Source of the DNA: Acidobacteriota bacterium
Lineage (GTDB): Bacteria > Acidobacteriota > Terriglobia > Terriglobales > Acidobacteriaceae
Length of the DNA stretch: 44,251 bases
Assembly (NCBI GenBank): GCA_028876335.1
Contig: JAGWSG010000135.1
Coordinates: 1-44,251, forward strand
Reading direction: 5' to 3'
Shown: positions 8,483 to 16,556 of the stretch, in pieces
Layout of the letters: each line of letters starts with the position of its first letter
Numbering within the stretch: the first letter of the stretch is position 1
The notes under the pieces: model-generated
What the model was told of the DNA's origin: nothing
Seen by the model: only the letters and a program-made list of their open reading frames with translations
The model's database searches: none
Program-made: the position numbers and the translations under genes

Positions 8483-9924
8483 GGCATCTTTCTCCCTTGC
8501 TTTTCCCACCATTCGCGGAAGCTCTGCTCGGGCAATCCCCGCAAGTCGCGGGTGATCGTCCACTTCGCACCAAGTCCAGGAAGGGAGCGAATCCAGCCAT
8601 CCTTGCCTGTGAAGGGCTTCAGTGCCGTGCGGCCCAGGCGCTGAGCTGCGCGGAACCTGCCCGCACTGGCAAAGACGCTGTTGGCCATGCGCATGCCCAT
8701 ATACATGGGGTCAAAAAGCCGCGATGTTTTGTGTCGATCCTGATCGACAACCTGCGCACGTAATTCAATCAGCACTTCAGGGATATTGATTTTGACTGGG
8801 CAAACTTCATAACAGGCACCGCAGAGGGAAGACGCGTAGGGCAGCGATTGCGCATGCTCCATGTGCATCAACTGCGGTGTAAGGATGGCGCCGATGGGGC
8901 CGCCATAGACTGAACCGTACGCATGGCCACCAGTCTGCCGATACACCGGGCAGGTGTTCTGGCAAGCGCCACAGCGGATGCAGCGCAAAGTCTGCCGCTC
9001 CGTCTTCCGGGCAAGAATCTCTGACCTGCCGTTATCCAGCAGCACCACATGAAATCTCTGCGGGCCGTCCCCTTCCGTGACTCCGGTCCACAGCGAGTTA
9101 TAAGGATTCATCCTCTCGCCCGTCGCCGATCGCGCCAGAATCTGAAGCATCACTTCAAGATCCTCGAAGCGCGGAATGATCTTTTCAATCCCAGCCAGAG
9201 TGATAAGGGTTCTGGGCAATGTAAGGCACATGCGGCCGTTGCCTTCAGACTCCACAATGACTACGGAACCTGTTTCCGCCACAAGATAGTTCGCGCCGCT
9301 GATGGCTGTAGGAATGGTTAGGAACTTGTTGCGCAGATAGCTGCGTGCGGCCGCGGTCAGTGCCTGAGGCTCATCGCTGAGCCCTTCAAGATGCATGCTC
9401 TTCGAAAAAATCTCGCGCACCTGGCTGCGATTTACGTGCAGTGCCGGAACAACAATGTGCGAGGGCTCTTCTTTGCCCAACTGCAGAATAAGTTCGGCCA
9501 GGTCGGTCTCAATCGCATGCACGCCGGCGGATTTCAGCGCGGGATTGAGATCGATCTCGGCGGAAGTCATCGTCTTAATCTTGATGACCTCGCGTGCTTG
9601 CTCTTCGCGCAGGATGTCGAGGATGATCCTGCGCGCTTCTGCGGCATCGGAGGCCCAATGTACCTGTCCGCCCGCCGCCGTACAACGTTCCTCAAATTGC
9701 TCCAGGTAGTCGCCCAGATTTCCAAGAACGTTGTCGCGGATGGCCGCCGCCGCTGTGCGCAGTTCCTGCCAGTCCTTCTTCTCGGCCACAAGCTTTGCTC
9801 GCTTGGCCTGAATTACATCCGTGGCGTGCGCCACGTTTTTGCGCAACTGCGTATCCCGCAGAACCGGCAGAGCCGCCTTGGGAAACTCGGGTGCTACGCG
9901 CGGATCAAGCACTGCATGGCTCAT
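8479..9924 (-). CDS. lutB: Lactate utilization iron-sulfur protein B
   Basis: A 481-residue iron-sulfur protein of the L-lactate oxidation complex. The N-terminal two thirds form a LUD domain (MTSAEIDLNPALKSAG, GANYLVAETGSVVIVESEGN). This is followed by two cysteine clusters, CIRCGACQNTCP and CGACYEVCP, which should bind [4Fe-4S] clusters. The start MSHAVLDPRVAPEF at 9924 overlaps the lutA stop as ATGA. All three lut genes are linked by such overlaps, which implies coupled translation in equal amounts. Confidence 0.93.
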   Translation of the reverse strand: MSHAVLDPRVAPEFPKAALPVLRDTQLRKNVAHATDVIQAKRAKLVAEKKDWQELRTAAAAIRDNVLGNLGDYLEQFEERCTAAGGQVHWASDAAEARRIILDILREEQAREVIKIKTMTSAEIDLNPALKSAGVHAIETDLAELILQLGKEEPSHIVVPALHVNRSQVREIFSKSMHLEGLSDEPQALTAAARSYLRNKFLTIPTAISGANYLVAETGSVVIVESEGNGRMCLTLPRTLITLAGIEKIIPRFEDLEVMLQILARSATGERMNPYNSLWTGVTEGDGPQRFHVVLLDNGRSEILARKTERQTLRCIRCGACQNTCPVYRQTGGHAYGSVYGGPIGAILTPQLMHMEHAQSLPYASSLCGACYEVCPVKINIPEVLIELRAQVVDQDRHKTSRLFDPMYMGMRMANSVFASAGRFRAAQRLGRTALKPFTGKDGWIRSLPGLGAKWTITRDLRGLPEQSFREWWEKQGRKMP

Positions 9925-10673
9925 GCCAGCACCTCCGCGGGGTCGTTTTCTGTGCTGGCCAGAATCTGCGCCAGATGAATTGTCCGAACGCCGGTGTACT
10001 GGCGATGAAGTGACCCGCCAATGTGCATAAGACAACTGTTGTCGAGCGCGGCGCAGAACTCCGCGCGCGTCGAGAGCACGTCATGCACCTTGCCTGCGAG
10101 CATTGCAGACGAAACTTCCGCATTCTTGATGGAGAAGGTTCCGCCAAAGCCGCAGCAGCGGTCGAGATTCTCAATGGGTGCAAGCTGCAGCCCGCGCACA
10201 TTCTGGAGCAGACGCATCGGCTTGTCATCCACCTGCAGGCTGCGTAGGCCGTGGCAGCTTGCGTGATAGGTCACACGATGCGGAAAGTACGCGCCAACGT
10301 CCTGCACGCCAAGCTTGTCGATGAGAAACTCGCTGAGCTCATATACGCGCGGTAACAGAGCCTCGAACTCATCGCGCAGCGTCGGGCTGCCCAGTTCGGC
10401 AAATAGACCGGGATACTGATCGCGGATCATGGCCACACAGGAAGAGGAGGGAATCAGGACCGATTCCGCATCCTTATACATGCGCACAAACCGCTTCGCT
10501 TGTGAAAACGCTTCCGCACGAAAGCCAGTGTTGGCATGCATCTGCCCGCAGCACGTTTGTTCCGGGTTGAATGTAATTTCAACGCCAAGCCGGTCAAGAA
10601 GTCGCACCACCGCACGTCCAGTCTCTGGAAAGAGCGTGTCGTTGTAGCACGTGATGAAGAGCGAGGTGCGCAT
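9921..10673 (-). CDS. lutA: Lactate utilization protein A (CCG-domain subunit)
   Basis: First gene of the lut-rha cluster; 250 residues with the two cysteine-rich CCG domains of the heterodisulfide-reductase-like LutA/GlpC family (QTCCGQMHANTG near residue 41 and RCCGFGGTFS in the second half, plus HASCHGLRSLQ). It is the electron-transfer subunit of the LutABC L-lactate dehydrogenase complex. Only a weak AAGG precedes the ATG. The 273 bases upstream contain two candidate operators of the rha regulator, so this is the likely main promoter of the cluster. Confidence 0.92.
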   Translation of the reverse strand: MRTSLFITCYNDTLFPETGRAVVRLLDRLGVEITFNPEQTCCGQMHANTGFRAEAFSQAKRFVRMYKDAESVLIPSSSCVAMIRDQYPGLFAELGSPTLRDEFEALLPRVYELSEFLIDKLGVQDVGAYFPHRVTYHASCHGLRSLQVDDKPMRLLQNVRGLQLAPIENLDRCCGFGGTFSIKNAEVSSAMLAGKVHDVLSTRAEFCAALDNSCLMHIGGSLHRQYTGVRTIHLAQILASTENDPAEVLA

Positions 10674-10946
10674 ACCTTGCCTATGTCACATCTCCGGCAT
10701 CAATTTCTCGACGGCAAAGAGGTATCCTATGCCAAAAACTCTGGAATTGTCTATTGCACTTATTTGCAGACTGAAAAATAGATGTTCGGAATCTAAATTT
10801 GGTTACAACCTAATCTAAACAGAGTGATGTGGCCTTTTGAATGAAGAAACAAGCTATTTGGTCACAACTTCGGCAGCCAGGTACGTGAAAATGTGAACTT
10901 GGTCAGTGTTCTCCTCGGCCAGGGGCGCCGTAACAAGCTGGACCAT
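10674..10946 (-). promoter_or_regulatory. lutA promoter region with two copies of a TTTGGTYACAACYT motif
   Basis: The non-coding stretch between the Gfo/Idh oxidoreductase stop and lutA. It holds ATTTGGTTACAACCT at 10797-10811 and ATTTGGTCACAACTT at 10856-10870, identical at 13 of 15 positions, 59 bases apart and 124-197 bases before the lutA start. The first copy contains the palindrome GGTT-AC-AACC. Near-matching copies lie upstream of rhaEW. I read these as binding sites for the IclR/PBP hybrid regulator; this is inference from recurrence and position. The rest of the region shows nothing else I can name. Confidence 0.5.
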
Positions 10947-12005
10947 CTAATCTGGTACAACACTCCAGTCGCAGGCGATATTACGTCCTTCCCGGCCGCT
11001 CTCAATCGCATATTCCAGCACCCGGGTGGTTCGCCAGGCATCCAGCGGTTGAACCGGCACAGCGCCATTGCCCAAAATCGCATCGCGGACGCCTTCGTAA
11101 AACTTTCGATAGTCACCTGGAATGGGCTGCGGCTTTGACGTCTGAATCGCTCCATCCCGGTCGACAGACAAAGTGCCCCAAGAATCCTCAGGCTCCAGGC
11201 CCCAGTTGGGATTTTCGATGCGGGAAATTGCGCCGAGCGCAGCTTCCTGCCCATCCAGGCCCCACTTTACAAAGTTGCCGCGTGACCCACGAAGGTGGAA
11301 TCGCGGCCTTGGTGAAGTAGAAAGCAGGTTGGCGCCCAGGTTGACCGTAAGCCCGGTGTAGTAATGCAGGCGAACCGTGAACGCGTCTTTCGCACTTTCT
11401 CCTTCGCGTTCCTTCTTCACTTCCGCGCCCACAAAGTCGGGGTATCCGAACAAGTGCAGCGCCTGATCCACCAGATGGGTGCCCAGATCGAAGAGCAGTC
11501 CACCCTGGTCGGGCTCCTCTTTCCAGGCGCGAGTAGAAAGGCCCGGGCGCCAACGGTCGAAAGTCGATTCAAAGTGAACCAGATTGCCGAGAGTTTTCTC
11601 ATGCAACAGTTTTTGGATTGTCTGGAAGTCACTGTCCCACCGTCGATTATGGAACGGGATAAGTTTCAGTCCAAGGCCGCCTGCAAGCTCCATTAACTCG
11701 GCAATCTCGCCTGTAGACATACCGGCGGGCTTGTCCACAACCACATGCTTTGCGGCTTCCAGAGCTCTCATCGCCATGGCGTAGTGGGTTGCATTCGGCG
11801 TGGCCACGACGACGAGCTTGATTGACGGGTCGGCCAACAGTTCTTCAACGCTGCGATAGGTATGAATACCTGGATAAAGCGCTGCGGCATTGTCGCTCTT
11901 TCGCTCCACAACGGCAGAAAGTTCCAATCCATCGACGGATGAAACCAGCGGCGCATGAAAGACGCGCCCCGCAAGGCCAAAACCTATCAGGCCAACACGA
12001 ATCAT
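10947..12005 (-). CDS. Gfo/Idh/MocA family oxidoreductase
   Basis: A 352-residue NAD(P)-dependent sugar or cyclitol dehydrogenase-like protein. The N-terminal Rossmann motif GLIGFGLAGRVFHAP begins at residue 5, and the family's EKP-type motif appears as DKPAG. The start at 12005 (MIRVGLIGFGL) has a GGGGGTG just upstream and follows the permease stop by 37 bases, so it probably belongs to the ABC transporter operon. The substrate cannot be read from sequence. The next gene downstream is lutA, with a 273-base gap, which argues against cotranscription with the rhamnose cluster. Confidence 0.87.
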   Translation of the reverse strand: MIRVGLIGFGLAGRVFHAPLVSSVDGLELSAVVERKSDNAAALYPGIHTYRSVEELLADPSIKLVVVATPNATHYAMAMRALEAAKHVVVDKPAGMSTGEIAELMELAGGLGLKLIPFHNRRWDSDFQTIQKLLHEKTLGNLVHFESTFDRWRPGLSTRAWKEEPDQGGLLFDLGTHLVDQALHLFGYPDFVGAEVKKEREGESAKDAFTVRLHYYTGLTVNLGANLLSTSPRPRFHLRGSRGNFVKWGLDGQEAALGAISRIENPNWGLEPEDSWGTLSVDRDGAIQTSKPQPIPGDYRKFYEGVRDAILGNGAVPVQPLDAWRTTRVLEYAIESGREGRNIACDWSVVPD

Positions 12006-12042
12006 AGACACCCCCGGCGCTTCGCGCAAAAGACAGTCCCAG

Positions 12043-13791
12043 TCAGCCTTCGAGTTTATAGCGAGTTTCCGCCAGCCGGTAGAGTCTGCGCCACACAAGG
12101 CGATTTATGGTAACCACGATGAGCGCCATAAGGATGGTGGCAAGGAGCAGGATGGAAAAGCGCCCTTGGTCGGTGGCAGCGCTGATCTGCGCCCCCAGCC
12201 CCAGAGTCTCAAGCGTCCGGTCTCCGATGTGGAAGTATTCCGCAACGATGGAGGCGTTCCAGGCTCCCCCGGAGGCCGTCACCATTCCCGTGATCAGGAA
12301 AGGGAAGATGCCAGGGAGAATCAGAGTCGTCCACGTTTGCCAGCGCGTGAATTTATAGAGCTTCGCGGCTTCCTTAAGGTCGCTGGGAATGGCCATGGCT
12401 CCGGCGATGACGTTGAACAGTATGTACCACTGCGTTCCCAGCAACATCAAAGCAATCGATCCAATGCCGAGCCCGCCGCCGTACCGCAACAGGCCGAGTA
12501 GCAGAACAGGGAAGAGCGCGGTTGCTGGAACGGAAGCCGCAATCTGTGTCACCGGCTGCAGGAACTTGGCCAGGCGCGGATTGAAGCCGATGGCCACGCC
12601 GGCAGGAATCGTCCACAACGCGGCAATGGCCAGCGCCGCATTCACGCGCAGAAACGTCGCGCCTGCGCCAAGGAACAGAAGTTTGATGTCACCCCAGGTT
12701 ACGTTCTTCAGCATGGCGTAACCTTCGAAGCCGCCCCACACAATCAACAGCACGGCGAAGACTGCAATGCCAATCTGCAACATCCGTCCGTCTGGTTTGG
12801 TTTCATCGTCCACCGGCTGCACAACCTGTGCTGCGCGCGTGCGTGCCAGTTTCTTGTAGATGCGTTCGTCCAGTGACTCCCAAGCCTGCGCGGGCAGCTT
12901 GGCCAGCACCGCCGAGCGCCGGATCAACGCAAGCATTGGCGACGCCACGCGCGTCGACGACTCCACCTGCTCGAGCTTGAACTTGTCGCTCCAGGCAATC
13001 AGCGGACGCCAGATCAGCTGATCCGTCGCAACAATGATGAGCACCAGCAGCGACAATCCCCACACCAGCGCATGCACATCCACCGGATTGGCCGACGCGG
13101 CTGTTTGCAGATAACTGCCGAGGCCGGGCAGGCGAAAGAAACGGTCGCCCAGCGGAAACATCTCGCATGTGATGAGAAAAAACCAGCCGCCCGCAACGGA
13201 AACAATCGAATTCCAGATTAGTCCAATAGCGGCCGACGGCATCTCAAGCTGCCAGAACCGTTGCCATGCCGAGTAGCGGTAAATGCGCGACGCCTCCAGC
13301 ATCTCGCGAGGAATGCTCTTGAGCGAGCTGTAAAAGCTGAAGGCCATATTCCAAACCTGCCCGGTAAAGATGAGCAGAATGGAGCCGAGTTCAATGCCGA
13401 GTTGATGCCCCGGCACAAGCGCGATCATGGCTAGCATCACTCCGGGAAGAAAACTCAACACCGGAATGGACTGCAGAATATCGAGCAGTGCGATCATCCA
13501 GCCTTCGATGCGCGGATTGTATGCGGCAACGTAGCCGTACCCTACGGCGAAGACGAGGCTAAAGAAATACGCGATCCCAATGCGTGCAATGGAGTAGAAG
13601 GCATAAAGAGGCAGAGCCCGCACCGAGTGCGAGATTTCGACCGCCGGCATGGGACTCGCCAGCCAATACGTTCCCAGCTTCACCATGGCGAAGAACAGCG
13701 CCAGCCCCACGCCTGCAATGGCCAGGTCGGTGAAGAAGGGCCACGTCCGCACGCCGATCAACGTGCGGCCGTAATTCTGCTGCAGCTTCAA
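12043..13791 (-). CDS. ABC transporter permease with two fused membrane domains (NitT/TauT-like)
   Basis: A 582-residue inner-membrane protein made of two consecutive BPD-type permease domains, each with an EAA-like loop that docks the ATPase (EASRIYRYSAWQRFWQLEMP in the first half, EAAKLYKFTRWQTWTTLILP in the second). Between them lies a soluble linker of about 60 residues. This duplicated permease architecture is known from uncharacterised anion-type importers (COG4986-like). The ATG overlaps the ATPase stop by four bases. No substrate-binding protein gene is adjacent, so the substrate is unknown; nitrate, sulfonate or thiamine-precursor families are the nearest relatives. Confidence 0.88.
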   Translation of the reverse strand: MKLQQNYGRTLIGVRTWPFFTDLAIAGVGLALFFAMVKLGTYWLASPMPAVEISHSVRALPLYAFYSIARIGIAYFFSLVFAVGYGYVAAYNPRIEGWMIALLDILQSIPVLSFLPGVMLAMIALVPGHQLGIELGSILLIFTGQVWNMAFSFYSSLKSIPREMLEASRIYRYSAWQRFWQLEMPSAAIGLIWNSIVSVAGGWFFLITCEMFPLGDRFFRLPGLGSYLQTAASANPVDVHALVWGLSLLVLIIVATDQLIWRPLIAWSDKFKLEQVESSTRVASPMLALIRRSAVLAKLPAQAWESLDERIYKKLARTRAAQVVQPVDDETKPDGRMLQIGIAVFAVLLIVWGGFEGYAMLKNVTWGDIKLLFLGAGATFLRVNAALAIAALWTIPAGVAIGFNPRLAKFLQPVTQIAASVPATALFPVLLLGLLRYGGGLGIGSIALMLLGTQWYILFNVIAGAMAIPSDLKEAAKLYKFTRWQTWTTLILPGIFPFLITGMVTASGGAWNASIVAEYFHIGDRTLETLGLGAQISAATDQGRFSILLLATILMALIVVTINRLVWRRLYRLAETRYKLEG

Positions 13792-15167
13792 TCGTCATCC
13801 CCTTCTTCTTCTTCCTCCAGCGCGTCGGGCAGTACAAACCGGCGGCGGTTGCCGTCAAAGTCAAACAACTCCGCATGTCGACCCCAGGCGATGACGGTTT
13901 CCATCTGCCGCTGGCTCTCCTCCTCGCTGAACTGGTCGTCGAGCATATCGAGGAAGTAATCTTCGTTGACCGTGTGGTCACTCTTGGCTTCAAGCGTGCG
14001 TTCAATCTGCCGGATAAGCAGCACATGCTCAAGCACCGCCTCGCGGAAGACTTCCTTCTGCCGCAAGATTTCAGAGTTCGCAAACTCCGTGCCCTGCGTG
14101 GTGATGGTTGCGTCGCCTTCTTCAATGGTCAGGAAGCCAAGCAGCTGGGCGGCATCCACGATCGGCAGCAGGTCGTCGATTTCCAGCGCGAGGTCATCGG
14201 CAAGGCGATAGATATCGTCGCGTCCGCCCTTGTCGATAAGCGTTTCAAGCAGACCGGCAATACCACCTGGGCGGGCATGTGGCAGCATCTTGTACTTGGT
14301 CTTGCGCTGGCCACGCGTCCATGGGCTGCGAACAGCTTCGGGCGCTTCCTCCAGAGAAACATCGGGCCGCGTGAGCACCTTGTAGATGTAGTCGACCAGT
14401 TGCGTGAAGGCTTCTGCCTTGCGGTCGCGCGGCTGAGCGAGTTGCACACGGAAATCTGTGCGGATATATCCGGGATTGCGGCCCAGCACGATGATGCGGT
14501 CGGCCAGCAATACGGCCTCTTCAATGTTGTGGGTCACAAGAAACACCGACTTGGTAGGCATGGTCTTGTTGGCCCAAAGCTCCAGCAGTTCGCTGCGCAG
14601 GTTTTCAGCCGTCAGTACATCCAGCGCAGAGAAGGGCTCGTCCATGAAAAGCACTTCTGGCTCCACCACCAGAGCCCGCGCGAAACCCACGCGCTGCCGC
14701 ATGCCACCAGAGAGTTCCTTCGGGTATGCCGCTTCAAATCCATCCAGACCCACCGTGTCGAGCATTTTCATGCTGCATACGCGGCGCTCCTCTGGCGGCA
14801 CGCCTCGTGCCTTCAGCGGCGCTTCCACATTTTCAAGCACCGTGAGCCAGGGAAACAGCGCAAAACTTTGGAAGACGATCGACACATTGATTTCCGCGTC
14901 GCCAATAGGCTTGCCGTGCCAGTAGACTTTGCCCGCGGAGGGTCGCGAAAGTCCGCTCAGCATGCGCAACATGGTGGACTTGCCCGATCCCGATGGACCC
15001 AGCAGAGCAACAATCTCGCCCGACACAATGCTCAGGTCCGTGGGGGCAATCACCTGGATGCGATTCTCGCTTGGCTGCGCATAATACTTCTCAATTCTTT
15101 CCGCACGGATAATGGCTTCGGTGCCGGGGCCTGCAAGCTTCGCCGTGTCCATGATTGTCTGCTCCAT
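13788..15167 (-). CDS. ABC transporter ATP-binding protein with C-terminal AAA-associated domain
   Basis: A 459-residue cytoplasmic ATPase of the nitrate/sulfonate/taurine importer group. Walker A GPSGSGKST is at residues 57-65, the signature LSGGMRQ at 152-158 and Walker B VLFMDEP at 172-178. After about residue 290 comes an extra domain of about 150 residues resembling the AAA-associated C-terminal domain that accompanies doubled permeases; the tail is strongly acidic (DALEEEEEGDDD). The start has GGAG about nine bases upstream. It is the first gene of a three-gene operon with the permease and oxidoreductase. The extra domain may sense ligand or partner, but its role is not established. Confidence 0.9.
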   Translation of the reverse strand: MEQTIMDTAKLAGPGTEAIIRAERIEKYYAQPSENRIQVIAPTDLSIVSGEIVALLGPSGSGKSTMLRMLSGLSRPSAGKVYWHGKPIGDAEINVSIVFQSFALFPWLTVLENVEAPLKARGVPPEERRVCSMKMLDTVGLDGFEAAYPKELSGGMRQRVGFARALVVEPEVLFMDEPFSALDVLTAENLRSELLELWANKTMPTKSVFLVTHNIEEAVLLADRIIVLGRNPGYIRTDFRVQLAQPRDRKAEAFTQLVDYIYKVLTRPDVSLEEAPEAVRSPWTRGQRKTKYKMLPHARPGGIAGLLETLIDKGGRDDIYRLADDLALEIDDLLPIVDAAQLLGFLTIEEGDATITTQGTEFANSEILRQKEVFREAVLEHVLLIRQIERTLEAKSDHTVNEDYFLDMLDDQFSEEESQRQMETVIAWGRHAELFDFDGNRRRFVLPDALEEEEEGDDD

Positions 15168-15548
15168 GCAGCTTTCTCCAATTCAAAAGTCCGCCCGCAG
15201 CCAAACGGGCAGGTCGTTCGAGGAGTTGTCTCATTTGCAGCCTATTACAGGCCTGTTTCCGGCGCGTGAATGCGCCCGGTGTCCGATATTGCCGGCCTGA
15301 ATAAGAGGGGCCTCAAGCAGTCATACAGCAGGAGCGCCACCTGGGAATTGCACCAGCGCAACTTTTTGCTTGCAGAAGAGTTAGAGTAAAGGGGTGAGGT
15401 CCGCCTACGGTGAGGGTATCACTGTTTGCCAGCGACGGGGAAACCTCCGGCCCGCAGTAGAGTCAAATGAAGAAGGTCCAATTAAGGACACACGCATTGC
15501 ATCTTCGCTTCTCCATTTTTTGTGGAGTGTTTTTCCTACCAGGAGAAT
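15168..15548. promoter_or_regulatory. Divergent intergenic region with structured leader in front of the ABC operon
   Basis: This 381-base gap separates the ABC ATPase gene (minus) from the receiver gene (plus). On the ABC side it holds several inverted repeats: GCCCG 15193-15197 with CGGGC 15206-15210; an inner GGCGC 15261-15265 with GCGCC 15272-15276; and an outer CAGGCC 15248-15253 with GGCCTG 15294-15299. These could fold in the ABC mRNA leader. I did not recognise a known riboswitch consensus. The half closer to the receiver gene shows no clear motif. Confidence 0.4.
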
Positions 15549-15920
15549 ATGGTCGATACTCAATCGAAATCTAAAGTGCTCGTAGTTGACGATGAGCGCG
15601 TGATCGCCGACTCGCTCGCAATGATTATGAATCAAAGCGGATTTGAAGCTCGTTCGGTGTATTCCGGCGAAAAAGCCCTGGAAACTGCAGCGGAATTCAA
15701 GCCGGACATGCTCATTACCGACGTGATTATGGCTGACCTCAACGGCATCGATGCCGCAATCAAAATGCGCGCCATGCTGCCTTCCATCAAGATTCTTCTT
15801 TTTTCCGGTCAGGCCGCCACGGCAGACTTGCTTGAAAAGGCCCGCACGCAGGGCTATGAGTTCGAGATTCTTGCCAAGCCCGTTCACCCGCAGGACTTGC
15901 TCAGCCGCCTGCGCCGTTAA
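15549..15920 (+). CDS. Single-domain response regulator (CheY-like receiver)
   Basis: A 123-residue receiver domain with no output domain. Acidic pocket residues D14 and D15 (VVDDE), phospho-acceptor D58 (LITDVIM), S86 at the conserved Thr/Ser position and K110 (LAKPV) are all present, so it should be phosphorylatable. The ATG at 15549 has AGGAG at 15540-15544. No histidine kinase lies nearby; it is monocistronic and converges on recR with a gap of nine bases. It may act by protein-protein contact or as a phosphate shuttle; the partner cannot be told. Confidence 0.93.
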   Translation: MVDTQSKSKVLVVDDERVIADSLAMIMNQSGFEARSVYSGEKALETAAEFKPDMLITDVIMADLNGIDAAIKMRAMLPSIKILLFSGQAATADLLEKARTQGYEFEILAKPVHPQDLLSRLRR

Positions 15921-15929
15921 CTTCTGGAG

Positions 15930-16535
15930 CTAGCTCTTCCATTCACGCCGGCCTTCCAGTGCGCGGGCCATTGTCACTTCATCGGTGTACTCAATGTCAG
16001 CGCCCGCCGGCACGCCAGTTGCAATGCGTGTGACCTTGACAGTGGAACCCCGCAAAGCCGAGGCAAGCCACGATGCAGTGGCTTCGCCTTCCAGTGTCGG
16101 GCTCATGGCCAGGATCACCTCATCCACTTCACCGTGCGCAGCGCGGTCCAGCAATCCAACAGCGCGCAATTGCTCCGGTCCCACGCCATGCAGCGGAGAA
16201 AGCGTTCCATGCAGTACGTGATACACGCCGTTGTATCCCTGCGTCCGCTCCACGGTGGCTATGCTGGTGGGTTCTTCCACCACGCACACCAGTCGCTGAT
16301 TGCGGGTGGGGCTCGCGCAGAAAATACACGGGTCCACATCGGTGACGTTATTGCATACAGTGCAGAGCCTCAGGCTGGCTTTGAGTCCGCGTACCGCATC
16401 GGCCAGCGCGGTGGCGTCGTCGTCACTTGAGCGCAACAGATGGAACGCATAGCGCTGCGCGGTTTTTGAACCCACGCCGGGCAGCTTCTTCAGTTCTTCA
16501 ATCAGCCTTGCCATCGGCTCGGCGAAGCGTGACAC
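15930..16535 (-). CDS. recR: Recombination mediator RecR
   Basis: 201-residue DNA-binding protein of the RecFOR pathway that helps load RecA on gapped DNA. The N-terminal helix-hairpin-helix (LKKLPGVGSKTAQRYA), the four-cysteine zinc site C58/C61/C70/C73 (CTVC...CIFC) and the Toprim domain with VVEEPTSIATVE are all visible. GGGAGG precedes the ATG. It is the last gene of the dnaX-ybaB-MBL-recR operon; dnaX-ybaB-recR is a widely conserved arrangement. Confidence 0.97.
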   Translation of the reverse strand: MSRFAEPMARLIEELKKLPGVGSKTAQRYAFHLLRSSDDDATALADAVRGLKASLRLCTVCNNVTDVDPCIFCASPTRNQRLVCVVEEPTSIATVERTQGYNGVYHVLHGTLSPLHGVGPEQLRAVGLLDRAAHGEVDEVILAMSPTLEGEATASWLASALRGSTVKVTRIATGVPAGADIEYTDEVTMARALEGRREWKS

Positions 16536-16556
16536 GATGACGTCCTCCCGGCCTTC

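Noticed and set aside
13875..15269. 464-codon open frame antisense to the ABC ATPase
   Set aside because: The opposite strand has intact Walker motifs and signature; this frame shows no family and ends inside the leader.
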